DNA from: [Pantoea] beijingensis
Lineage (GTDB): Bacteria > Pseudomonadota > Gammaproteobacteria > Enterobacterales > Enterobacteriaceae
Direction: 5' to 3'
Assembly: GCF_022647505.1 (NCBI RefSeq)
Contig: NZ_CP071409.1
Span: 496,001 to 560,000 of the forward strand
Length of the DNA stretch: 64,000 nucleotides
The notes under the pieces are model-generated. The model did no database searches. It was not told the origin of the DNA and was given only the letters and a program-made list of their open reading frames with translations. Positions 54,788-63,807 of the stretch are shown here, piece after piece. A program made the translations under genes and the position numbers. Every line of letters starts with the position of its first letter. Within the stretch, counting starts at the first letter, position 1.

Positions 54788-55420
54788 ATGAGTAGAGTGT
54801 TGCTGACGGGAGCTACCGGGCTGGTGGGAGGTCATCTACTGCGTTTGCTGATGGCTGATGAACGCGTTACGCAAATTATTGCGCCGACGCGCCGTCCACT
54901 AGCGAAAATGAACAAGGTAATAAACCTTGTCGAACCCGATCTGACGGATGTATTGCGTTCGCTGGACACGCCGGTAGATCGGGTTTTTTGTTGCCTGGGC
55001 TCCACACGTAAACAGGCTGGCAGCAAAGACGCTTTTATTTACGTAGATTATACGCTGGTGGTTGATACTGCATTGGCTGGACAACGATTGGGTGCGGAAC
55101 ATCTATTGGTGGTCAGTGCAAAAGGCGCCAATAGCCATTCGCCATTTTTCTATAGTCGTGTGAAAGGAGAGATGGAGAATGCTTTACGACATGAAAACTG
55201 GCCGCGTTTAACGCTGGTCAGGCCATCACTCTTACTGGGCGATCGTGATAACCGGCGGCAGGGAGAATCTTTTATAGCGCCGTTCTTCAAACGGCTACCG
55301 GGTAACTGGCGAGCGGTGGCCGCCAGCGATGTCGCACAGCTACTGCTACGGGAAGCTTTCGCGCCCGTAGAGGCTCGGCTCACCATCATCGAATCAGGCA
55401 AAATACCGCGGAGCAGTTAA
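54788..55420 (+). CDS. yraR: NAD(P)-binding SDR-like protein YraR
   Basis: Atypical short-chain dehydrogenase, 210 aa (E. coli 211). Rossmann motif LLTGATGLVGGHLL at the start, RVFCCLGSTRKQAGS, then YVDYTLVV and HSPFFYSRVKGEME (YxxxK-like). Function unknown. Followed by yraQ, as in E. coli but with the order relative to yhbO conserved and yraP absent from the window. Confidence 0.92.
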   Translation: MSRVLLTGATGLVGGHLLRLLMADERVTQIIAPTRRPLAKMNKVINLVEPDLTDVLRSLDTPVDRVFCCLGSTRKQAGSKDAFIYVDYTLVVDTALAGQRLGAEHLLVVSAKGANSHSPFFYSRVKGEMENALRHENWPRLTLVRPSLLLGDRDNRRQGESFIAPFFKRLPGNWRAVAASDVAQLLLREAFAPVEARLTIIESGKIPRSS

Positions 55421-55549
55421 AAATGTGACTGAAATCACGAAATAAGGCATGAAGCATAAAACCGTAAAAAAAGCCCGTGTATTATCGGCGACTACTGTCG
55501 TCGGGTCACTTCCACCGATACGTTATTCAGTCTGAATACGAGTCTAATC

Positions 55550-56599
55550 ATGTCACAGCCTCTTTCTCATTCCGTAGCCCGGCCACGTTTTGCCTGGTGG
55601 AAACCCTTACTCTTTCTGCTGGTCGTTATTATTGGTTTGTGGATCGTTAAATGGCAACCCTATTACGGTAAAGCCTTTACCTCTGCGGAAACACATAGTA
55701 TCGGTAATTCAATACTGGCTAACGCGAGCAGCCAGCCCTTTCAGGCAGCGTGGGATTACGCTTTGGTTTACTTTCTCGCCATCTGGAAAGCGGCAGTACT
55801 GGGCGTGCTCCTCGGTTCGCTGGTACAGGTGTTAATACCGCGACATTGGTTGATAAAAACGCTGGGCTCTGCGCGTTTTTCCGGCACTTTGTTTGGAACG
55901 GTGTTATCGCTGCCGGGGATGATGTGCACCTGCTGTGCGGCACCGGTAGCGGCCGGTCTGCGTAAATCATCGGTGTCAGCGGGCGGTGCGCTGGCATTCT
56001 GGCTGGGTAATCCTTTGCTTAACCCCGCAACGCTGGTTTTTATGGGGTTTGTACTGGGCTGGCAGTTCACGCTCATGCGTCTGGTGGCGGGTGTTATTAT
56101 GGTGCTCGGTATTGCCACGCTGGTACAAAAATTTATGGCAAAGACACCGCAGCCTTTACAGGAGATACCGCTAAATCCAATTCAGGCGGACGAAGGGAAT
56201 TTTTTAACTCGCTGGTTGCGCGCGCTCTGGACGCTGTTCTGGAGCACCATCCCGATTTATGTTATTGCCGTGCTGGCGTTGGGTGCTGCGCGTGTATGGC
56301 TGTTTCCACATGCAGATGGCGCGATTGATAACTCGTTGCTGTGGGTGATTGCGATGGCGATTGCAGGTAGCCTTTTCGTCATTCCAACCGCAGCCGAGAT
56401 CCCCATTGTACAAACCATGATGCTGGCGGGAATGGGCACGGCACCTGCGCTGGCGTTGCTGATGACGTTACCAGCGCTCAGCGTGCCCTCACTGTTTATG
56501 CTGCACCATGTCTTTCCGGCAAAATCGCTGTGGCTGACGCTGGGGTTGGTGATCCTGAGCGGAATTATTGTCGGCGGACTGGCTCTACTGCTGCTATAG
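55550..56599 (+). CDS. yraQ: permease YraQ (DUF318/ArsP-like)
   Basis: 349-residue membrane protein, about eight to ten helices. Contains the family's cysteine block MMCTCCAAPVAAGLRKSS and the NPLLNPATLVF motif, plus a matching second-half ATAAEIPI-type element (VIPTAAEIPIVQTMM). Relatives export organoarsenicals or act as metal permeases; its substrate is unknown. Confidence 0.92.
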   Translation: MSQPLSHSVARPRFAWWKPLLFLLVVIIGLWIVKWQPYYGKAFTSAETHSIGNSILANASSQPFQAAWDYALVYFLAIWKAAVLGVLLGSLVQVLIPRHWLIKTLGSARFSGTLFGTVLSLPGMMCTCCAAPVAAGLRKSSVSAGGALAFWLGNPLLNPATLVFMGFVLGWQFTLMRLVAGVIMVLGIATLVQKFMAKTPQPLQEIPLNPIQADEGNFLTRWLRALWTLFWSTIPIYVIAVLALGAARVWLFPHADGAIDNSLLWVIAMAIAGSLFVIPTAAEIPIVQTMMLAGMGTAPALALLMTLPALSVPSLFMLHHVFPAKSLWLTLGLVILSGIIVGGLALLLL

Positions 56600-56627
56600 C
56601 CCCGTTGAGGCCATTAACTACGACAAC

Positions 56628-57092
56628 TCAGCGTAGATAATGAATGACCTGATTGCTGCTGCCACGCCACAGCAGCATCGGGTCCTTCAGCGGCAGGATA
56701 AATTTACCGTCGATGAGCACATTCACATGGCTGATAACCTGCAACTGTTCCGGCGTTAACTGAGCCAGCGTATAGCCTGTCCACATCCAGATATCTTTCC
56801 CTGCACATTCGTCCCGTACGCGTTTCACTAACCGCAGAATATCGTTAAGATTTGCGGGATGCAGCGGATCGCCGCCTGAAAGCGACAATCCCTGGCGTGG
56901 GATACGCAAGTCATTAAGATCGGCGATTAAGATGTCTTCCATTTCAGGGGTAAAAGGCACGCCAGAATGTAACCGCCAGGTGCTTTTGTTGTAGCAACCT
57001 TCACACTGATGCTCGCAGCCTGAAACGAAGATCGTGCAGCGTGTACCGGGGCCATTGACGATATCCACCGGGTAATACTGGTGAATATTCAT
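56628..57092 (-). CDS. nrdG: anaerobic ribonucleotide reductase activating protein
   Basis: Radical-SAM activase that generates the glycyl radical on NrdD. 154 aa as in E. coli. Cluster motif CEHQCEGC (Cys26, Cys30, Cys33) and SAM-binding GLSLSGGDPLHP. Start overlaps the nrdD stop by four bases. Confidence 0.98.
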   Translation of the reverse strand: MNIHQYYPVDIVNGPGTRCTIFVSGCEHQCEGCYNKSTWRLHSGVPFTPEMEDILIADLNDLRIPRQGLSLSGGDPLHPANLNDILRLVKRVRDECAGKDIWMWTGYTLAQLTPEQLQVISHVNVLIDGKFILPLKDPMLLWRGSSNQVIHYLR

Positions 57093-59227
57093 ATTACTTG
57101 GCCATTTTGCAGATGTTTTACTCGCCGCTTCACTTCTTCCTGTTTGCCCGCGTTGAAAGGGCGGGCATCCGGGCTACCGAGGTAGCCACAGACCCGCCGC
57201 GTGACGGAAACGCGTGAGGTATCGTGATTGCCGCATTTCGGACAGGTAAACCCTTTACTGGTGCAGTCGAACTCGCCGGTGAAACCGCAATCGTAACATT
57301 CGTCGATAGGGGTATTGGTACCGTAGTAAGGCACGCGTGCGTAGCTATAATCCCATACGTCTTCCAACGCCTTCAGATTGTGTTGAATGTTAGGATATTC
57401 GCCATAACAGATAAAACCGCCGTTTGCGATGGGCGGATAGGCGGCTTCGAAATCGATTTTGTCGTACGGATTGACCTGTTTCTCAACGTCGAGATGGAAA
57501 CTGTTGGTGTAATACCCTTTGTCGGTCACCCCTTTTACCAGGCCAAACTGCGCGGCATCAAGGCGGCAGAAACGGTCACACAGATTTTCACTGGGTGTAC
57601 TGTAGAGGCTAAAACCATAACCGGTTTCTTCTTTCCACGCTTCTACCGCGGCACGCATACGTTCAACGATAGCCACGGCTTTGGCCCGTAGGACTTCATC
57701 GTCGTAAACATGTGTTTGCCCCCCGCTTAATGCGGTAATCGTTTCGTGGATTCCGATATAGCCCAGCGACACTGAAGCGCGTCCATTTTTAAATATCCCG
57801 GCGATTTCATCATCGGCTTTTAAGCGTACGCCGCATGCGCCTTCCATATAGAGGATGGGCGCCACGCGTGCTTTTACGCCATCCAACCGAGCGATACGCG
57901 TCATCAACGCCCGTTTCGCCAGCAGCAAACGTTGGTCCAGTAGCGCCCAGAAGCGCGATTCATCACCCTCGGCTTCCAGTGCAATACGCGGCAGATTGAG
58001 GCTGATCACACCAATATTATTACGACCTTCATGGACCAGTTGGCCCTCTTCTTCATAAACACCGAGAAAGCTGCGGCAACCCATCGGCGTTTTAAAAGAG
58101 CCCGTCACCTCCACCACGCGATCGTAATTGAGGATATCGGGATACATGCGTTTGCTGGCGCACTCCAGTGCAAGTTGCTTAATATCATAGTTCGCATCAC
58201 CCGGACGGCGATTAACGCCTTCGCGGATGGCAAACACCAGTTTGGGGAACACGGCGGTTTTATGATTTTTACCTAGCCCGGCGATGCGGTTGCGCAGAAT
58301 TGACTGCTGGATCAGCCGGGAAGCCCAGCAAGTGCCGAGGCCAAAGCCAAAGGTGACGAACGGTGTCTGTCCGTTGGCGGTATGGAGCGTATTTACCTCA
58401 TATTCCAGCGACTGGAATGCGTCATAACACTCTTTTTCCGTGCGGGTAAGGGCATAACCCTCAGCATCGGCAATTTGCCAGGCTTGTGCAGTTTCTCGAT
58501 GTTTAGCCAGACTTGCGAGCACGAAGGGCGCTAATACTTCATCGATGCGATTGATGGTGGTACCGCCATAAATATGGCTGGCGACCTGAGCAATAATTTG
58601 TGCGGTTACTGCGGTTGCCGTGGAAATAGATTTAGGCGGTTCAATTTCAGCATTTCCCATCTTGAAGCCTTTGTTTAACATGCCGTGCAAATCAATCAAC
58701 ATACAGTTAAACATCGGGAAAAAGGGCGAATAATCAAGATCGTGATAGTGAATTTCACCACGATTATGTGCATTGACGACGTCGCGCGGCAAAAGATGTT
58801 GTTGTGCATAGTGCTTAGCGACGATCCCGGCTAGTAGATCGCGTTGAGTAGGGATAACCTTGCTGTCTTTATTGGCATTTTCATTCAGTAGCGCAGGATC
58901 GGTTTGCTCCACCAGACCGCGAATCGCCTTATTCAACTTACCGCGTGATTCACGGGCGACATCGCGATCGTGGCGGTATTCGATATAAATACGCGCCAGC
59001 TGTGGATAACGTCCCCTCATCAACAGATCTTCTACAGCCTGCTGAATCTCATGGATATCGACACGTTTACGATCCCGCATCTGTTCACTCACCAGACGGG
59101 CCACGGTGGCACAGTAGTCATGATCCTCAACCCGCGCGGCTTTTGCCGCTTCGGTAATGGCATCGCAAATGCGTTGTTCATTAAAGATTACCTGGCAGCC
59201 ATCCCGTTTTATTACGACCGTTTCCAC
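57089..59227 (-). CDS. nrdD: anaerobic ribonucleoside-triphosphate reductase
   Basis: Class III reductase making dNTPs without oxygen. I choose the GTG at 59227, preceded by AGGGAG, which yields exactly 712 aa as in E. coli; an ATG 14 codons upstream falls over an NrdR box. N-terminal ATP-cone (VVIKRDGCQVIF), barrel with KTPMGCRSFLG, four zinc cysteines (CYDCGF, CPKCGN), and glycyl radical motif RRVCGYLGSPDARPF near 681. Forms the nrdDG operon. Confidence 0.97.
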   Translation of the reverse strand: METVVIKRDGCQVIFNEQRICDAITEAAKAARVEDHDYCATVARLVSEQMRDRKRVDIHEIQQAVEDLLMRGRYPQLARIYIEYRHDRDVARESRGKLNKAIRGLVEQTDPALLNENANKDSKVIPTQRDLLAGIVAKHYAQQHLLPRDVVNAHNRGEIHYHDLDYSPFFPMFNCMLIDLHGMLNKGFKMGNAEIEPPKSISTATAVTAQIIAQVASHIYGGTTINRIDEVLAPFVLASLAKHRETAQAWQIADAEGYALTRTEKECYDAFQSLEYEVNTLHTANGQTPFVTFGFGLGTCWASRLIQQSILRNRIAGLGKNHKTAVFPKLVFAIREGVNRRPGDANYDIKQLALECASKRMYPDILNYDRVVEVTGSFKTPMGCRSFLGVYEEEGQLVHEGRNNIGVISLNLPRIALEAEGDESRFWALLDQRLLLAKRALMTRIARLDGVKARVAPILYMEGACGVRLKADDEIAGIFKNGRASVSLGYIGIHETITALSGGQTHVYDDEVLRAKAVAIVERMRAAVEAWKEETGYGFSLYSTPSENLCDRFCRLDAAQFGLVKGVTDKGYYTNSFHLDVEKQVNPYDKIDFEAAYPPIANGGFICYGEYPNIQHNLKALEDVWDYSYARVPYYGTNTPIDECYDCGFTGEFDCTSKGFTCPKCGNHDTSRVSVTRRVCGYLGSPDARPFNAGKQEEVKRRVKHLQNGQVI

Positions 59228-59249
59228 CGTGCTTCTCCCTGTATCTGTA

Positions 59250-59297
59250 ACACTACATGTTGATTTCATGATGCATGATAAACGCTATATATAGTAA
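59250..59297 (-). promoter_or_regulatory. tandem NrdR boxes upstream of nrdD
   Basis: Box 1 ACACTACATGTTGATT (59250-59265) and box 2 ACGCTATATATAGTAA (59282-59297) resemble the NrdR consensus acaCwAtATaTwGtgt; box 2 has the full core. Their starts are 32 bases apart, three helical turns, the standard spacing for NrdR repression. They lie just upstream of the nrdD GTG. Confidence 0.8.
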
Positions 59298-59484
59298 TTT
59301 CTTGCAAATTAACTGAGTTTTTATTGATGCAAAACAAAGATTGAGCAGGGGGAATAAAAGTTTGTTATCGATCGAAGGCGGTGTGTCTGAAGGGCTGCAA
59401 TAGGACCGGTAAAAAGGAGAATAATGGGAAAAGAACAGCGAGAGAAGCGGCTGAAAAGGGGATCGTCTCAGCCGCGATAGTCAC

Positions 59485-59949
59485 TCAAGGTATATATTTA
59501 CGGGTAATTATGCGATCTACACCAAAAGGACCGCTGCCCTGCACCATGATTAGCAGACCGATGAGAATATAGCCAGATTCTGGCAGGTAGAACAGCCAGC
59601 TGTACCACGTCAGGGCGTTAATATCGGCAGGAATCTGATGTAGCCCGACGGTGAGCAAAGCGACCATACTAATGAGAGTGAGCACGAGCGCACTCAGGCG
59701 TGACAGAAGGCCAATCGCAAGCAGCAGGCCGAAGAGCGTCTCACAGCTGGCAACAAATACCGCCATAAAAGCCGGGAAAGGGATCCCTGCTTCCGTAATG
59801 GTATCAAGCATTATCGCCTGATTGGCGGGAATAAATACCTTGTTGAAGCCGGAGGCAAAAAAGAACAGGCCTAAAGCAATACGCATCAGCGTTAGCGGCA
59901 GAAAGCAACCACCACCGTGGGTTTTAAACAGGGAAAGGCATCGTGCCAT
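59485..59949 (-). CDS. DoxX family membrane protein
   Basis: 154 aa from the ATG at 59949, after AAGGAGATAACG. Four hydrophobic helices: RIALGLFFFASGFNKVF region, AFMAVFVASCETLFGLLLAIG, LVLTLISMVALLTVG and the C-terminal SGYILIGLLIMVQG. DoxX members are quinone-associated or stress-related membrane proteins without a firm general function. It lies 41 bases downstream of the RpiR-type gene and is probably cotranscribed with it. Confidence 0.88.
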   Translation of the reverse strand: MARCLSLFKTHGGGCFLPLTLMRIALGLFFFASGFNKVFIPANQAIMLDTITEAGIPFPAFMAVFVASCETLFGLLLAIGLLSRLSALVLTLISMVALLTVGLHQIPADINALTWYSWLFYLPESGYILIGLLIMVQGSGPFGVDRIITRKYIP

Positions 59950-59990
59950 CGTTATCTCCTTACTCAGATAGGGTAAATCATACCATACCT

Positions 59991-61118
59991 TCAACGGCTG
60001 CTCAGCCCTTCGGTCAGTAAATCCATAGCCATCAGTACGCCATAACGAGCTTGTATCGTTGAATCCGGCAGCGGCAACAGCACGGTAGCCATATTAGCCA
60101 GCGGGTTACGGTCAGCGGTGAGTGCCACAATTGGCAATCCATGCTCGCGCGCTTGTAAGGTAGCACTTTGCAGATTGTGATCGGCTTCTCCCGTCGCCAG
60201 CACCAGCAAGGCATGATCGTCATTAAGCGTGGCGGCCGTCATACGCATCAAATTCACATCCTGGCAAAGGGTTGCTACGATCCCATTTTCCAGTAGTTGC
60301 AGTTGTAAATGCGTAGCAAAGGCAATATCGACGCCTCCGAGCGCGAAAATTTGCACGCTACGTGCGCGTTCTAGAATACCGGCAGCACTCTGATAGTTTT
60401 CGGGCGACGAGCGCTGTAGCTGCTGCTGGATCGCACCCTGCATACGGCTAAGTTGTTGTTGCCAGCTTTCCGGGAGGTTAGACACCACCTCACGGGCGGG
60501 TAAATAGCGCGAATGTGCGGCGCTGGCCTGCGCAAGTTTCATGCGCAGGTCACGAATATCCTCGCAGCCCACTGATTTTGCAAATCGCGTAATGGTGGCG
60601 GGACTGACGCCGGCCTGCGAAGCCAGTTGCTCAATGGTGGCTGAGGAAGCGAAATCGACATCGTCAAGAATAGTCCGCGCCACGCGTGCTTCCTGCTGAC
60701 TTAGCTCATTGAGGCGGCAACGTATCTGGAAAAGGATATCGCTAAAATCTTCGCGGCCAATAGACCGCGCAAAGCGTTTTAATGTCTCCGGGCCAATCCC
60801 CGCCTTTGCCGCCAGCTTTTCCAGCGTCGTCGTCGTCGCGTAATCGATATCACCGGCTATGGCTGGCTGCACGCTATTTTCATCAATCTGATTTTGATGA
60901 AGCGCACGCAACTGTTTGAGAAAATCATCCAAGTCTTTGCATCCTACAGAGCGAGCGAAAATCGTTAGCGTTTTGGTACTAACCCCTGATTTCGCGGCCA
61001 GTTGCTCGATACTGGCAGTGGAAGAGAAGCGCAAATTATCCAATACAAAGCGCGCCACCCGTGATTGCTGCGGCGGTAAACGATCTAATCCGGTCTGAAT
61101 CTGCCAGACGATGTTCAT
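59991..61118 (-). CDS. RpiR-family transcriptional regulator with three HTH units
   Basis: 375 aa from the ATG at 61118 (MNIVWQIQTG). Normal RpiR/MurR/HexR regulators are near 280 aa with one HTH_6 domain and one SIS domain. Here residues 1-75 form a complete HTH (SIEQLAAKSGVSTKTLTIFARSVG); residues about 90-130 hold a second recognition unit lacking its first helices (TLEKLAAKAGIGPETLKRFARSIG); residues about 130-200 form a third complete unit (TIEQLASQAGVSPATITRFAKSVG). A SIS domain follows (about 245-350), but its phosphosugar loops are altered (ALGGVDIA; LATGEADHN). Divergent from a beta-glucoside PTS set, likely its target. Confidence 0.88.
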   Translation of the reverse strand: MNIVWQIQTGLDRLPPQQSRVARFVLDNLRFSSTASIEQLAAKSGVSTKTLTIFARSVGCKDLDDFLKQLRALHQNQIDENSVQPAIAGDIDYATTTTLEKLAAKAGIGPETLKRFARSIGREDFSDILFQIRCRLNELSQQEARVARTILDDVDFASSATIEQLASQAGVSPATITRFAKSVGCEDIRDLRMKLAQASAAHSRYLPAREVVSNLPESWQQQLSRMQGAIQQQLQRSSPENYQSAAGILERARSVQIFALGGVDIAFATHLQLQLLENGIVATLCQDVNLMRMTAATLNDDHALLVLATGEADHNLQSATLQAREHGLPIVALTADRNPLANMATVLLPLPDSTIQARYGVLMAMDLLTEGLSSR

Positions 61119-61173
61119 ATGGTGATGTTGCCTCAAGTCACAAGGTGATGGCCTGTTGTACCATCATACCGTA

Positions 61174-61188
61174 TGAAAAATATTTTCA
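61174..61188. promoter_or_regulatory. candidate RpiR-type operator 1
   Basis: TGAAAAATATTTTCA, a dyad 56 bases upstream of the regulator's start codon. Extended and read on the minus strand it is TGTGAAAATATTTTTCATA. Position suggests autoregulation. Confidence 0.6.
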
Positions 61189-61306
61189 CAGACGATTTTA
61201 TGTATGCAATATGGCTGATTTTATGGTTAATATTTTGATATTTAAGCAAAAAAATGTTTTTTCATTATCACTATAAATAAAAAAAAGGCAATCTTGATCA
61301 CACCTG

Positions 61307-61321
61307 TGAAAAAAATTTTCA
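61307..61321. promoter_or_regulatory. candidate RpiR-type operator 2
   Basis: TGAAAAAAATTTTCA, near-identical to operator 1: the 19-base forms agree at 16 positions when one is reversed. It lies on the PTS side, 133 bases from operator 1. Confidence 0.6.
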
Positions 61322-61624
61322 TGCAACGCCTTTTATATCTTTATGATTAAGAAAGATTTACTGAATCTATAAACAAAACGTATGCCGCCAGGGTATTTAC
61401 AGGGCGGAGGGCTTCTGGCTTATATATTCGTCATACTTCTGGCTACAGGTCTGCTGGCTCACGAGGCCAGCAAGCGCAGAGCAAACCGGAGAACCGTCTA
61501 TCCTGGACTTGCCATCGCCTGCACCTGAATTATGAAGAATCGTGCACCCTTCATGTCCCACGTGACCTGTGCGTTGGCTATCTATTCGGTTCGTCCCTGG
61601 CTCAATGAACGTCGAGGTAAAATT

Positions 61625-61930
61625 ATGCGAATCATTCTCTGCTGTGCCGCCGGTATGTCGACCAGCATGCTGGTCAATAAAATGAAATCTGAAGTGCAAA
61701 AGCGCGATTTGGATATTTTCATTGATGCAGTGCCGGTTTCGGAATTTGAACGAATCATTAATGATGCTGATGTTGTGCTGCTTGGCCCCCAGGTCCAGTA
61801 CGAAATTGCGCGTTTAACTGAACTGGCAAAGCCACTGGGCAAGCCGGTCGCTGTGATCGACATGATGGATTACGGCACGATGCGCGGCGACAAAGTTCTG
61901 GATAAAGCGCTGACGCTGGTGGCTTCCTGA
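61625..61930 (+). CDS. PTS lactose/cellobiose-type IIB component
   Basis: 101 aa from the ATG at 61625 after CGAGGTAA. The IIB phosphorylation loop is LCCAAGMSTSMLV (Cys near 7), as in ChbB/CelA. Cytoplasmic; takes phosphate from the IIA and phosphorylates the incoming disaccharide via the IIC. First gene of the PTS set. Confidence 0.94.
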   Translation: MRIILCCAAGMSTSMLVNKMKSEVQKRDLDIFIDAVPVSEFERIINDADVVLLGPQVQYEIARLTELAKPLGKPVAVIDMMDYGTMRGDKVLDKALTLVAS

Positions 61931-62037
61931 TTTTTCGGTGTTCTGTCGAATAACTTTTTAATTTTTCTGTGTTTCTTTCACGTTGCCTCACAACGTGTGG
62001 ATTGCTGCATCCTGAATTCGGTCAAAGAGGGGTTTTT

Positions 62038-62364
62038 ATGGAACTTGAGAGCACCATCATGGAGCTGCTGGTACAGGCGGGAACGGCGCGTAGCCATGCG
62101 CTCAGCGCACTGCAGCAGGCCAGAAAAGGCGATTTTATCGCCGCAGAGAGCGCAATGAGCGCCTCAAAGCAGGCGGTGAGTGAGGCACATAAGATGCAAA
62201 CTGAATTGATTGGTATGGATGAAGGTAGCGGCAAGCTGCCGGTGACATTAATCACCGTTCATGCGCAGGACCATCTGATGAACGCGATGGTTATTCAGGA
62301 TTTGGCGACCGATATTATCGCGCTGTATCGCCGTTTACCGACAACAGGAGAACAACATGCTTAA
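62038..62364 (+). CDS. PTS lactose/cellobiose-type IIA component
   Basis: 108 aa, three-helix bundle trimer type (ChbA/CelC). The phospho-His is in VTLITVHAQDHLMNAM. AGAGGGG precedes the ATG. Overlaps the next gene by eight bases. Confidence 0.94.
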   Translation: MELESTIMELLVQAGTARSHALSALQQARKGDFIAAESAMSASKQAVSEAHKMQTELIGMDEGSGKLPVTLITVHAQDHLMNAMVIQDLATDIIALYRRLPTTGEQHA

Positions 62365-63667
62365 GATTGCGGTTATCGGCGGTGGCAGCAGCTATACGCC
62401 AGAATTAATGGAAGGGGTTATTCAGCGTTATCAGGAGGTGCCCGTTACTGAACTGGCACTGGTAGACGTTGAGTCCGGACGGGAAAAAGTGGAGATTATC
62501 GCGGCACTAACGCGGCGTATGCTCAAGCATAATGGACTGGAACAGGTGAAAGTGAGCGTCCATTTTACGTTGGATGATGCGATAAAAGGTGCCTGCTTCG
62601 TGCTGACTCAGCTACGCGTGGGGCAGCTCTCCGCCCGCGCCGCCGATGAGCGTCTGGGATTGAAATATCAAATGCTTGGACAGGAGACGACCGGCGTTGG
62701 CGGTTTTGCTAAAGCGTTGCGGACCATCCCTGTGATGCTGGAAGTGGCCCGCAAAGTCGAAGAGTTGGCGCCTGATGCCTTTATTATCAACTTCACCAAT
62801 CCCGCAGGGATCGTCACTGAAGCGGTCTCCCGCTACAGTAAGGCAAAAATCATTGGGTTGTGTAACGTACCGATCACTATGCACCATATGATTGCTGGTA
62901 TGCTCAACGCGAAGCGTGACGAGGTAAATTTACGCTTTGCCGGACTCAACCATATGGTCTGGATTCACAAAGTGACTCAGCAGGGGAAAGATGTCACTGC
63001 AAAAGTGATCGATCTGCTGTGTGACGGTAGTGCTTTATCAATGAATAACATCAAAGACGTACCCTGGCCCCCCGCTTTCCTGAAGGCATTAGGGGCTATC
63101 CCGTGTCCTTATCATCGTTACTTCTATCAAACGAAAACCATGCTTGAAGAGGAAGTCGACGCGGCTCAGTCGAGAGGTACGCGTGCCGAACAGGTGATGA
63201 AAGTAGAGGCTGAACTGTTTGAGCTGTATGCCGATCCACAGCTTGATCATAAGCCGGAACAACTCAGCTTTCGCGGCGGTGCTTACTATTCTGAAGTGGC
63301 AGTGGAACTGATCCGTGCGATTCACAACAACTCCGGCAAAGAGATCGTCGTCAACTGTCGTAATAATGGTGCCATTCAAGGATTGCCCGACGATGCCGTA
63401 GTCGAAACCAACTGCATGATTGATGCGCAGGGCGCGCATCCCATCACCTTTGGCCGTTTGCCACCAGCCATGAATGGCCTAACACAGCAGGTCAAAGATT
63501 TTGAGCGTTTGACCATTGAGGCTGCGGTACACGGCGACCGCGATAGCGCGCTATTGGCGCTGGTCACGAATCCGCTGATTGGCAATCTGGCTACTGCGAG
63601 TGACCTGCTGGAAGAAGTCCTGACCATCAATAAGTCATGGTTACCACAATTTAACCAACCGTCTTAA
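62357..63667 (+). CDS. 6-phospho-beta-glucosidase, GH4 family
   Basis: 436 aa. NAD+ and metal-dependent hydrolase of phosphorylated beta-glucosides, like ChbF/CelF. N-terminal dinucleotide motif [14 protein letters not shown], catalytic [12 protein letters not shown], metal Cys in [11 protein letters not shown] and His in GLNHMVWI. Cellobiose-6-P, chitobiose-6-P and aryl-beta-glucosides are all possible substrates. Reads GAACAACATG start, overlapped with IIA. Confidence 0.95.
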   Translation: MLKIAVIGGGSSYTPELMEGVIQRYQEVPVTELALVDVESGREKVEIIAALTRRMLKHNGLEQVKVSVHFTLDDAIKGACFVLTQLRVGQLSARAADERLGLKYQMLGQETTGVGGFAKALRTIPVMLEVARKVEELAPDAFIINFTNPAGIVTEAVSRYSKAKIIGLCNVPITMHHMIAGMLNAKRDEVNLRFAGLNHMVWIHKVTQQGKDVTAKVIDLLCDGSALSMNNIKDVPWPPAFLKALGAIPCPYHRYFYQTKTMLEEEVDAAQSRGTRAEQVMKVEAELFELYADPQLDHKPEQLSFRGGAYYSEVAVELIRAIHNNSGKEIVVNCRNNGAIQGLPDDAVVETNCMIDAQGAHPITFGRLPPAMNGLTQQVKDFERLTIEAAVHGDRDSALLALVTNPLIGNLATASDLLEEVLTINKSWLPQFNQPS

Positions 63668-63776
63668 AACAGGCGCTTGACATGGTTGTGTGGCCAGCCA
63701 GCGCTGATTAGCGATGGAGGGTTTCATTCCGATGATGAAAACAACCAGGCCTGTGAAAGAAGATAAACAATAAAAA

Positions 63777-63795
63777 CGTCGACATCGAATCGACG
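63777..63795 (+). promoter_or_regulatory. small hairpin before the IIC gene
   Basis: CGTCGA-CATCGAA-TCGACG lies just before the GGGGG ribosome site of the IIC gene, in a 140-base gap after the glucosidase gene. It could modulate IIC translation or mark mRNA processing. Confidence 0.4.
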
Positions 63796-63807
63796 ATGGG
63801 GGTGTAT

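Larger units (their letters stand above)
61119..61624. other. divergent control region between rpiR-type gene and PTS genes
   Basis: 505 bases, AT-rich between 61160 and 61390. Holds two near-identical palindromes (61174, 61307), a CRP-like half site TGTGATCAAG (minus strand, about 61291-61302), and a TGCTGGC-TCACGAG-GCCAGCA hairpin (61452-61472) in the PTS leader. The leader is long (about 300 bases from the second palindrome to the IIB start). No gene is apparent. Confidence 0.6.
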
